From Pictodentalium vernedei (taxonomy: Eukaryota; Mollusca; Scaphopoda; Dentaliida; Dentaliidae), in NCBI GenBank assembly GCA_031216915.1, contig CM062297.1:830144786-830208785 (forward strand): a DNA stretch of 64,000 nt, in the 5' to 3' direction. Positions within the stretch are counted from its first letter, which is position 1. The number at the start of each line of letters is the position of its first letter. The notes beneath the pieces were generated by a model, which made no database searches, was not told the origin of the DNA, and worked only from the letters and a program-made list of their open reading frames with translations. Position numbers and translations under genes: made by a program. Below are positions 54,022-64,000 of the stretch, in pieces.

Positions 54022-54460
54022 ACATTATAGCACCACGTGCTACTGTTATAATCACAAATTGGGGCTTCGCCAAGTCCGCTTCGGTAGTTTTGGGTGATTT
54101 GGGGAAATTGTTGGGTCTATTTGGGTAATTAAATTTAAGTTACTCTAATGCAAAGGAACACACCCTCCGAACATAAACCTGTCCTGTTTGAGTGTTTTTA
54201 GTCACAGCAATCATGTGCCACTAAGATAGCGGCCTACAGTGTACAAAATGGACGACGGAAACACGTATCACCCTAGCAACACGCGATGTGCATTGACACC
54301 ATGGATCACTATAATAATAGCATCACAGCCTAGCCGATTAAGCGGCCTACCATGGCAACCTAACATATCGCCACCAGCTCACGTAACATTACGTCAATTC
54401 CGGGGTCCTGCACCGGGTCCTGCTGAATTGTTATGAAAAACCACATTACATACTAGTTAT
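54022..54460 (-). mobile_element. Stray Polinton terminal repeat fragment
   Basis: Co-linear with the outer part of the right TIR of the Polinton: tatagcaccacgtgctact, ttgggtgatttggggaaatt, accctccgaacata, ggaaacacgtatcaccctag and cggggtcctgc occur in the same order. The extreme end is diverged. No Polinton genes lie next to it, so it is a remnant or solo terminus of a related copy. Confidence 0.8.
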
Positions 54461-55501
54461 GAGCAAAAGATTCTGTCCTAATTTTGCGAACATTTATATA
54501 GAGGAATGGGAGAAAAATCCCTTAGACACTAAATACAACTTAACACTCCAATCCCACATTCACTCTCCTAATTCAATTCCTGTTTCATTGAATAGATAAT
54601 GATCTTCTAAAGAATCCATGCGATGCACATCGTATGGTACTGTTATGTCGAGATTTTCCATCTGTTTTCCCCCACAAATGACTGTAGCACCAGATTCTGT
54701 GGTATCAAGGACAAGCTTTCAGAACACTGAATTTCATATCTATTTTCAGTTTCGTTTCTTGATTCAATTGTTACATCGAAATATTTTAATTATGAAATAT
54801 CGACACGTGAATGTCTGTGTGTGCCGTGGATGTAAATTTCGATGGGATTGAGAAAGTTGCAATCTGTTCCGTTTAAGGTACTGAAAGGGTCTGTGAAATA
54901 TTGTATCGAAAGTGACGTCAAAATGTGACGTCAATCAAAACTTCGTGTACGTCATTCGAATGATAAATGCTATCAGCGTGTGTTTTTAAGCAAAACCTAT
55001 CTCACTTGGTGAGACTCGTTATTTATTACAAGGTGTTAGTGAATAATGTATGGCACTCACATATATGGGTGTGTCAATATGTTTTTCATGTGTATTTGTT
55101 TTTAAATTTAATGACAGTCTTCTTTCCTCTAATCACAGGCATCGTGTCTGACACTCAATTATTCTCTATTCACGCCACGTTTCACAGAGGAACATCGAGC
55201 TCTTATAGGCAAAACCATCATTGTGAAGCCCGCAAGACATTGGGAAGCAGAAATGCAATAAAACATGGCATCAAACCGTTTGGTAACATCATAGAGGTAT
55301 CCTGGAAATAAAACAATGGGAAGAAAAAAAATGACACTTGTGATCTAACCTTAAAGAGTGTATATTTAGTTCTTTGGCTGTCGTCTTTCTTCGCTCAATA
55401 AAGAGCAATTGTTGTGTTCATTTAAAAGGTAGATTTTTACCAGACAAAGTGGTTGTATGATGGTGCGGATATAATGCAGTAAATATTTTTAGAAGTGCAT
55501 A

Positions 55502-55815
55502 CAATTAAAACTAGAAGTCCTGTCATGAAATGCGCACAAATGGCACGTCGATGTGCGCGTTAATCTACGCGTTATGACCATAGTAAGGCTATTACATTCT
55601 GTACATATGGGCTGTGCACAAGCAATGTTTCAGCCAATGGACCTCCGGGTAACCCAGAGGTCCATTGTCAGAAACATTGCCTGTGTTTACTATGAGTAAC
55701 CAGGAGAACCTGCGGTGCTTTGGATGTCATTCGATATGGCAATTGCGCGCAATTCATACGCGCAATTAAGCCTAGATAAGCGCACAGTTCGTGACAGGAT
55801 TTCTACTTTTAACTG
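55502..55815 (+). mobile_element. Tc1/mariner-type MITE, copy H
   Basis: 314-bp copy starting CAATTAAAACTAGAAGTCC after TA and ending ACTTTTAACTG (TA changed to CA). The palindrome has several arm mismatches. Confidence 0.88.
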
Positions 55816-57320
55816 CATTTGTTAAATTGACCTCACATCTGAATCTTATGATGCAAACATATACCAACTGATTACAAAAATATATGTATCGTATACTCCT
55901 ATGTATCGAGGTGGTGTTTAATGTGAAAAAGACGCATTGGCAAAGACGTGTCCTACAGAAACGTAAGGCAAATTACATTGGACAAATCACACGGGAGGGA
56001 GTTACGAATATGATAATGATATTTGGTTTAACAGAGGAAGGGTATCTGTAGAGGCATATCAATCTTTCTGTAGAGGCATATCAATCTACAACGAGGAATC
56101 GTGCTCTTCAACACCATGGTACAACTGTTCAGAGGTTTGATGTGTTCAGTTTTCATTGTTTCAACGTCATTACTTTCTGCAGGAGTTTCCATATTTTTCA
56201 CAATCCGTGATTTTGTGCTATGCAAATAACATTAGAGTATCTCTTGATCTCAGGGCGCCAAATAGAGTGAAACAAGCTTCAATGAAATTTACCTTGTCAC
56301 TTGAGTTGCGGTGAAAATTCACAAACTGTGATTTGGTGATTCCACTGAATGTATGTGTTGGTTAAAAAACGATTCTTTACGTAACAATTAATGTGAATTA
56401 GTTGCCTTAAAATAAATTATCGCCTTGTTGAAAGAGCGCCTGGAAATGTCTGCCTTAATCACGGTCGCAGCAAGAAAAAGGACAGAATCTTGTCTACTAG
56501 CTTTAAGTTTGATGTTTGGATCATGATTGTTTAGAATTTCTAAAGAGTCATCAAAATTGTCTTTTGTATGTTCTTATTATGAAAATGTCACCTAAATATT
56601 TGTGATTAACAAAATGATGCTTTGCACATTTGCTTGGGGCATTTCCTCTCATCCTGCTGCGCAAATGACTGCAACAGTCGGACTGGATATTTAGTCCATT
56701 GCCAGCCAAATGTTTGTGTATACTTTTCCTGAAAATTTGTTCATCCTGACATTTTGCATCGGAATATATTTCAAATGAACTTTTTTTTACAGATTTAACT
56801 CATTTTTATACCATGATTACCTATTCTGCTGTATATGAAAAGCCTATGACATAAATGTTTGCTTTGTACACCAACCGCGGTGAACACGCCAGCAATGTTA
56901 AAATTTACACCTACTGTGGAACTATATCCAAGATGACCTTTACTGACGTCGACCTGAATGTGAACTTGTCTAAATTTATCGCACGTCGCCTCGCGAAGAG
57001 TGAAATGAAAGTGGCAATTATTTATTACATTTTTAAATGTGTTTACCAGATAAAACGCCAAAAATTAACAAACATGCATTGTCTCGTGTTAATAAAGCAT
57101 CCATAACTCGAAACAATATGTTATTATGCTATTAAAGTGAAAAAGACCCTGCTTCTTTTTTTCTATCTCGTTTTGGTGATAAAATTGACAGCGGAAGTAC
57201 CGCCCACCGATCCTCAAGTAAACAAAAACAAATTCACACGTATGTACGGTTCCTGCTCAGTAAAATCGAGAAAACATAATAGCAACTCTTAATAATCTGA
57301 TGATCATGATATAAATAAAA
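55816..57320. other. Unassigned intergenic DNA
   Basis: No gene recognised. A 22-bp direct repeat around ctgtagaggcatatcaat (56047 and 56071) is the only small-scale structure noted. Confidence 0.3.
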
Positions 57321-57457
57321 TATACCCAAAGTAGCTTGGTGTACCAAATGTTCACCACTCGTGGTGAAGTGGTGTTAACCGCGCGCCATAGGCTCGCAGT
57401 TAACACCACTTCACCACTCGTAGTGAACATTTGCTACACCAAGCTACTATGGGTATA
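57321..57457. repeat. 137-bp long palindrome
   Basis: Arms of about 58 nt (tatacccaaagtagcttggt... and complement) with few mismatches flank a 19-nt GC-rich loop (cgcgcgccataggctcgca). Each arm contains a smaller palindrome, ttcaccactcgtggtgaa. Confidence 0.85.
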
Positions 57458-58110
57458 TTCTATATATTAATATCAGTAATGATTTTCATGCTCTCAATAT
57501 CCAACGTAGCAAAATACATTTTTCGAGGCATGCTTTTTAGAACTTTGGGACGAGAAAGCTCATTTTTGGACTTTACCTTCCAACACAACCTGTAAAATAA
57601 CCTGGAGTGTAGTTCGTGGAACACGTTTGCCCCACAGTCTAAGTTCCAGGTCGTTACAGACTGGAGACGCCTGTCCATTATGAGTGAAGGCAAAAACGAG
57701 ACAATATATCGTTTTCTGCGTACAACAAGCATTGCAGATAGTGCCTTATTGTACTTAATGTCTGCATGAGGAGGTATAAAATTCGCTTGTTACAAAGCCA
57801 TACTGCCTATTTGAATGAAGTTATGACCGAATTCAGACACGAGTTCTTGCACCGAGATAATAGATTGACCACTTAATTAACATTGACATACTGGACTTAG
57901 CGGGTCAGTTATGTGAGGGATGTATGTTTTGTTCTATTGTTGCCTTTTCTGAAGCAAAAGATTTATCTATGGCGTTTTACTGACAAAGCTCGATTTACCA
58001 ATCACTAAAAATTGACGTGACTTCAGCAGTAACCTTGTACAGTGTTTGTCTAAATTTGGGTCTCCCACGACACCCTATGTCTATCAATCGTGTGAACAAA
58101 CTAGCCTTTA

Positions 58111-58351
58111 CCTTTTACACTACGTAACGGCCAAAACGGGCTAGCGCTACTCACAACAATCACCATTCAGTGTTTATTATTTTTGCCGTTTTTGTCTCCA
58201 GAACATAGCTCATGACATCTCATTGGAACGAGCTCGTTAATTTGTTCCAATGATGACTCATAAGCCATGTTTGTGACACAAAAAATGACAAAAAACAGTC
58301 GTGTTATTTAATGTTATTCGCATATGTCTTTCCGTCGTGTTAGACAAAGGG
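58111..58351. mobile_element. piggyBac-type MITE, copy P7, diverged
   Basis: 241 bp, ending GACAAAGGG before TTAA (58352-58355); the left end CCTTTTACACTACGTAAC is altered. The central palindrome (about 58205-58270) has degenerated. Confidence 0.7.
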
Positions 58352-59235
58352 TTAAGTTACTGACACAATCACATGGCTTTGATTGTATCTGCCTTAACGT
58401 CCAGCTGGTGATTACATTTTATGGCAAATTATAAAATAATTCTTTTGTTTGTTTTCTCATGTACTATTCGCAGTACAGCCGTGGTGGCTTTTCCGCTTAC
58501 CATTAGGAAATTTTGGGATGCTAAATTTTCAGTCAATTGGAGATGTTTTAGTGCCAATGCGTTTAGTGCAGTTGACTAGACTGGCATTCGACATTGTGAA
58601 CTCTGCTAATCGCTGAATGAAACACAGCATCTCGAGTCCCAATCGTACCTAGGTGTAAAATAAGGACCTGTTGAGGCGCTTGCCCTGTGTGCTCCGTGCA
58701 GTTGAGCTGAGAATGTCATAGAATGAACAAAGGGTGTGGACGCCTGTGATACGGGGTAATAATGTAAATCAGAGAGTACTGCGGTGAATTCTTGACGTTT
58801 ACAGACGTTTACATTACATTATTACATTATTATGATTCAGTCGAGATATTAAGTAACAATGAACTAACTGTGATTGGTCAGATACTCCACCAAATGGGTA
58901 TACACGCAGAAAGGTTTGCATCTTTAACCTGCTAGTGAATAGTATTTGCCCCACACATGTAGACAAACTCTGAACAAACGGTTACAATAGAACTGATATC
59001 GCTCCATGTCTTCCCTAGACTTTCGCTATGTCTTCAGAAATAGAAATAGAGACAGGGAGGAACCACAACGTGACGATTACCATATCCATAAAAAGTCGGC
59101 ATGTCTAAACACTGAATTTGGATGTCATGGCTTCTTTCGAACACGTGTGGATGATATGATGCCGGTCTAACAACTATAACGTTGCTAGTTGGAAACCACA
59201 GCTGCGAACGGTCTTCCCGCTTATTGACTTTCTGT
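58352..59235. other. Unassigned intergenic DNA
   Basis: No gene recognised. Around 58800-58830 are short acattatt repeats. Confidence 0.3.
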
Positions 59236-60332
59236 ATTGTTAGTCTGTGTGGAACACACATACTATTGTTTTTGTACGGTTTCTTTTCTTTTCTTTTCTT
59301 TTCTTCTTCTTCTTCTTCTTCCCTCTTCTTTTTCTTATTCTCCTGTTGTCTGTCTTCTATGCACTTCCTTCTCCGCACGATAAATCAAAAACAAATTGTC
59401 CAGTCTCACTGATTTTTAGCATACTGATAGACATTCACAAGTTCTCGGCCACCTATGTTTTTCGGATTCCTGGGACTTTAGGTGGATCCGTAGCGGTGTT
59501 TTGAAAGTGGGTCCCGCCCATATCTCAGGCATGGTATGACGTATATACCTGGAACAACACCAAGTGAGTCGAAACTCGATGGAGATTCAGAATGTGGGTC
59601 AAGATCACTGAGGTCACCCAGGGGTCATTGAGTGCATTTTTCAGAATTGCTGGAAATCACATTTTTTGACTCCATAATGCTTTCCCGAAGTTCAAACATG
59701 CATTTTTACACGAAAAAAAGTGGGCGTGGCCAAAATTTTGAAAGTAGATCATACTCATATCTCGGGCATTGTATGATGTATGGACCTGGTCCATTTTCCA
59801 GAATTGCGGGAAATCACATTTTCTCTCCCTTAATGCTTTCCCAATGTTCAAACATGCATTTTTACATGAAAAAAGGTGGGCGTGGCCAAAAAATTTGAAA
59901 GTGGGTCACACTCCTATCTCAAGCACGGTATGATGTATAGACATTGGACCAACACCAAACGAGTCGACACTCGTGTGGAGGTTCAAAATATGGTCCAAGG
60001 TCGCTGAGGTCACCCAGGGATCATTGAGTGCATGTTTCAGAATTGCTGGAAATCACAATTTTGGACCCCTAATGTATTCCCTTCATTGAACCCTTTGAAT
60101 GCTGTGCACATATATGCCTTTTCCGGTTTCTGAAAAAATGTTCTGATTCCGGTATGAATATCTGTAAATGCTGTTAAGGAAAATCCATTTCTGATTTGTT
60201 TAGAAATATTTTACTCCCGAAAATAAGCCTCCATAAATTGTCTTTCTATATAGTTTTTTCCCGATACTTTAACCCATTTCACACAGACTTGGATTCACTG
60301 GATGCAGTAAATTCTGTTTCTCTAGTTTTGTA
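59236..60332 (+). repeat. Dispersed repeat with internal tandem units, copy 2
   Basis: Second copy of the 5695-7230 repeat, with three internal units (near 59490, 59740 and 59885) containing cgtggccaaa, gtgggtca and aggtcaccca. Its start holds a TTTTC/TTC simple repeat (59280-59330) that creates a Lys/Glu-rich false ORF on the minus strand. Confidence 0.65.
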
Positions 60333-60864
60333 ATGACTTTGAACATCGCTCTTAACCCAGCGTTAATTCTATTACCTGAAGGCTTCACTACAAAGTAGAA
60401 TGGTAGTCGGAAGACTGATTATAAACTATACCTTCCCATGGGGATCTAATGACCAAATTGCACCCATCCTATTGTCCAGGTTAACACTGTATGTAGGCAA
60501 AGAAAAAAAACAGCTGCTCTTATAGACTTCAATCAGTCTTGGTCAATAAATCTTGTTATATCTGATTCCAGCAAAAACGGTTAACACAGCGACGGCGTCA
60601 CGACACGTGTTCCACGCTCAATTCCTTTTCAACGGGCATATTTCTCCCATGTGTAGTGGATTTTACATGTACCGTTTCGGAGAGTCCAAATGTCTCAATA
60701 CGCAGGTATAATATATGTAGTTCCTACCCCACACTTAAAATTATTCCCATAATGCAACTAGGACTTTAACGAATTTGATATTGTTTGATCGGGCTTACTG
60801 AGCTCTTTCAAACATTACTGAATTGGTTTTGTACTCACAACACTGAGCATGTATGAAACATTAT

Positions 60865-60980
60865 TTGGCTTTTCCCTCTGGAAAAGTCTCTTGTTTTGCT
60901 ACGGATTATTATTTTTTTTTTAGGCTTTTCCTTCCGGAAAAGACTCTTGATTTTCTACGGATTATTATTTTTTTTCCACA
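60865..60980. repeat. Two tandem units of about 57 bp
   Basis: Both read ggcttttcc, ggaaaag, ctcttg, ctacggattattatttttttt. Confidence 0.75.
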
Positions 60981-63900
60981 CATGTTGCCCGTACTAAAGC
61001 CATTTTCGAGCAGATTCTCACTCAATTTTGCGCATGCATAGATGAGCACAATATCTAAAAATGTAGCAAAGCGGTGTTTTCGATTTAACCATTCTTGCAC
61101 GACTATTGGCAAAAAAAAAAACAATAGGTTTTATTCAACTTTATCGTCAGAAATAGGGTTTATTGTCACTTTCTCAAAATAAGTCTTGTAGATTTTGTTT
61201 TAAACATGTATCATTGTTAGACCGGGCTGTGACACAACAATTGGTATACAAGAGATATTAGGCAATGCATTTGTTAATCCTCCACAGGCTGCCAAACATC
61301 GAAATTTTGATGAAATGGGCTGTTTTCGGGCACCCACAGCAACCAATGGTGTAAGAGAGATAAACATAGCTGCCTTTATTGGAAGTGGAATTCACCATGA
61401 ATCGTTTTTGTAATAAGGGTGTTAAAAAAAACCCAAACATTAACCCTTTTTGGACTGGTTAAACAGCAATACCCCTCAAAAGCTGATATATTCAGGTTTT
61501 CTGTGGATTTCTCTACATGAGTCATGTAGATTTTCAAGACAAATTGGTCATTCGCAGATCCTGGTGTGATATTACAAGTTACATGGATAAAATATTCCGA
61601 TAATTGCTTGTTAATCCTGCTCAGGCTCTCAAACATTGAAACTTTGATAAAATAAGTTGTTTTCAGCCACCCACAACATCCAACGTGTAGCAGAGAGATA
61701 AACATAACTTCCTTTAGTAGAAATGGAATTTACCGAGGAACATTTTAGTAAGTAATAAGGGTATTCAAAAAAAGAAGCATTAATCCGTTTTGGGCTGATT
61801 ATACCGCGATGCCACTCGAAAGCTCAAAATTTCATGTTTTCTGTGGACTCCCTAAGGAAGTCTTGTAGATGTTCAAGATAAATTGGCCTTTCGCAGATCT
61901 TGGTGTGATATTACAAGTTGCATGGACAACATATACTGTTAAGGATTTCTTAATCATCCACAATCTGCCAAACATCACAATTTGAGATAAATTTGAGATA
62001 AAATGGGCTGTTTACAAATAGACACAGCACTAAATGGGTGACTAACACACACAATTCCTTTTATCGGGCTTAGACTTGTCAAACGATGATATTGATATTA
62101 ACACTCTTCACCAACAATTTTAACTTAAACCTTTTTTCATCAAACTGAGTCATTGAGACTACTATACCTACATTCCGCAGGACATCAATAAAGGTACTTA
62201 TGTGATACAGTTCAAAACAATTTTCAGACACTCTCTGGTCATGGAAAATCATGGAATCCCGTCTGGAAAAGCCATGATTCTCCAGAATCATTAAGTCTAG
62301 TTTTGTTTGTTTTTTTGTTTTTTTTGTTGTTGTTTTTTTTTTTTTTTTGGGGGGGGGGGGTTCTCCACACATGTTGTCTGTGCGATTCAGAAGCCATTTT
62401 GCAACCGATTTTCAGACAATTTTGCACACGCATAGAGAGGCACAACATCTAAAAATGTACCAAAAGCGGAATTTTCGATTTCGGCCTTCCTTTGCCAAAA
62501 TGGGCCAAACACTGACAAAATCGTGGTTCATTGTCACTTTCTCAAAACGCGTCTTGTAGATTTTCTTTGAACATTCATCATTTTTAGACCTGACTGTGAC
62601 CCGACTATTGATATACAAGATATATTAAGCAATTCATTTGTTAACACTCCACATGCTGTCAAATATCGCAATTTGATGAAATGGGCTATTTTCGGGCATC
62701 CACAGCACCCAAAGAGTGCATGAGAGATAAACATAACTTCCTTTATTGGAAGTGGAATTCACCGAGGATCAGTTTTGTAAAGAATAAGGATGTTAAAAAA
62801 ACCCAAGCATTAACACGTTTTGGGCAGGTTAAACATGACACCCCCCCCCCCCAAAAAAAAAAAAAAAAGCTACAAAATTCTTGTTTTCTGTGGATGTCTC
62901 AAAACGAGTCTTGTAGATTGTCAACAAAAAATGTCCATTTGCAGATCTTGGTGTGACATTACTAGTTGCATGGACAAAATATTCCAGTAAGCATTTGTTA
63001 ATCTCCCCTAGGCTGCTAAACGTAAAAAAAATCGATAAAATGGGCTGTTTTCATACACCAATAGCACCCAATGGGCAGGCAAGAGAGAAACATAACTTCT
63101 TTTAGCAGACACAATATCTATAGAGAAAAAGTTTTCTAAGTAGAAAGGGTATTCAAAAATCGAAGTATTAACCCATTTGGGGCTGGTTAAAGAGAGGTAC
63201 CACTTAAAAGCTTACAATTTCCGTTTTCTGTGTATTTCTCTAAAAACGTCCTGTAGGTTTTCAAGAAAATGTCCATTCATAGGTCTTGGTGTGACATTAC
63301 AAGGTGCATGGACAAAATATTCTGGTAAGCATTTGTCAACTCTCTAAGAGCTTCTAAACGTCAAAAAATTTTTAGATAAAATGATCTGTTTTTGGCGACC
63401 AATAGCGCCCGATAGGTATGCCACAGAGCAACGTAACTTCTTTTAGCAGACGCAAAATTTATACCGACAATTTTTGTAAGTAGTAAGGGTATTCACAAAT
63501 CGAGGTCTTAACCCATTTTGGACTTGTTAAGGAGAGATACCCCTTAAAAGCATAAACTTTCCATTTTCTCTGGATTTCTCTAGAAACAACTAGTAGGTTT
63601 TCTAGAAAAATTGGCCATTCGCAGATCTTGGAGTGACATTACAAGCTGCATGGACAAATATTCCGGTGAGCGTTTTTTTTAATGCTCCACAGGCTGCGAA
63701 GCATCGGCATTGTGAGAAAATGGGCTGTTCTCCCGCACCCACACCACCCAATGTGTGCCTGAAAGATAAACATAACCTCCTTTATTGGAAGTGTAATTCA
63801 CCGCGGATCATTTTTGTAAGTAATAAAGGTATTCAAAAATCCAAGCGTTAACGCTTTTTGGATGATTAAAGAGTGATACTCATCAAACAATTCATGTTTT

Positions 63901-64000
63901 TCTGGGATTTCTCTAAAAACCTCTTCTACTTTGTCAAGAAAAAATGGCCATTCGCAGGTCTTTGTATGACATTATAAGTTGCGTGGACAAAATATTCCAA
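60980..64000. repeat. Satellite-like array of about 340-bp units, running off the right edge
   Basis: The landmark ttgttaatcctcc (variants) recurs near 61268, 61608, 61947, 62637, 62994, 63334 and 63676, about 340 bp apart except for one gap of about 690 bp. Each unit also has gaaatgggctgtttt, agagataaacataacttcct and cttggtgtgacattacaag-like blocks. A distinct head segment (60980-61260) recurs at about 62370-62637, so the array consists of at least two head-plus-units blocks. No coding sequence. Confidence 0.85.

Noticed and set aside
54967..55311. 114-codon open frame
   Set aside because: No motif, crosses a likely acceptor-like tract, and the more coding-like segment is in a different frame.
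59034..59378. Lys/Glu-rich 114-codon frame on the minus strand
   Set aside because: Created by the TTTTC/TTC simple repeat.
13733..64000. CRISPR-like or prokaryotic features in the tandem arrays
   Set aside because: Unit lengths (about 125-340 bp), absence of unique spacers of constant size and the eukaryotic context rule this out.

Overview
The window is nuclear DNA of an invertebrate animal, probably marine. I infer this from one spliced-looking host exon with a GT donor, many short inverted-repeat elements, 5S- and tRNA-headed SINEs, a LINE with a short-repeat 3' tail, long homopolymer and CT/ATT runs, and a large Polinton (Maverick). The phylum cannot be fixed from the sequence alone.

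Layout. At 66-682 (minus strand) lies the first coding exon of a type II membrane M1 aminopeptidase; the rest of that gene runs off the left edge. From about 1.4 kb to 31 kb no host gene could be recognised. The DNA is built from nested repeats: a Tc1/mariner-type MITE family (TA target), a piggyBac-type MITE family (TTAA target), a hAT-type family (8-bp duplications) whose four copies all carry a piggyBac-type MITE at the same internal place, SINEs with alternative heads, a dead LINE (11205-13240, minus), a 1.76-kb long-inverted-repeat element with a minisatellite core (21079-22835), and several isolated near-perfect palindromes of about 70 bp.

From 31526 to 46974 sits a Polinton of 15,449 bp with TIRs of about 0.8 kb, inserted into a mariner-type MITE. 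All its genes point rightwards: zinc-finger/family-B DNA polymerase, a PC4-like protein, packaging ATPase, a small hydrophobic-tailed protein, a conserved 154-aa protein, a 50-aa ORF, chromodomain integrase, penton, pVI-like protein, double jelly-roll major capsid protein, adenain-type protease, two small ORFs and a BIR-RING (IAP-like) protein. Most genes carry stops, frameshifts or deletions, and a 5S-headed SINE has inserted in the polymerase. The copy is therefore a fossil, but its regulatory layout is still readable. The polymerase and PC4 genes share a duplicated upstream block of about 220 bp. The ATPase, small hydrophobic protein, integrase, penton and capsid genes are each preceded by a TATA motif of the GGTATAAAAGG type, and four downstream cistrons start inside a 4-5 bp overlap with the previous stop codon. 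Together this suggests an early (replication) and a late (virion) expression class.

From 47 kb to the right end there is again no recognisable host gene: more mariner-type MITEs, a possible Penelope-like fragment, a six-unit tandem repeat, a stray Polinton terminus (54022-54460), a 137-bp palindrome, a second copy of the 5.7-kb dispersed repeat, and a satellite-like array of about 340-bp units from 60980 to the edge.
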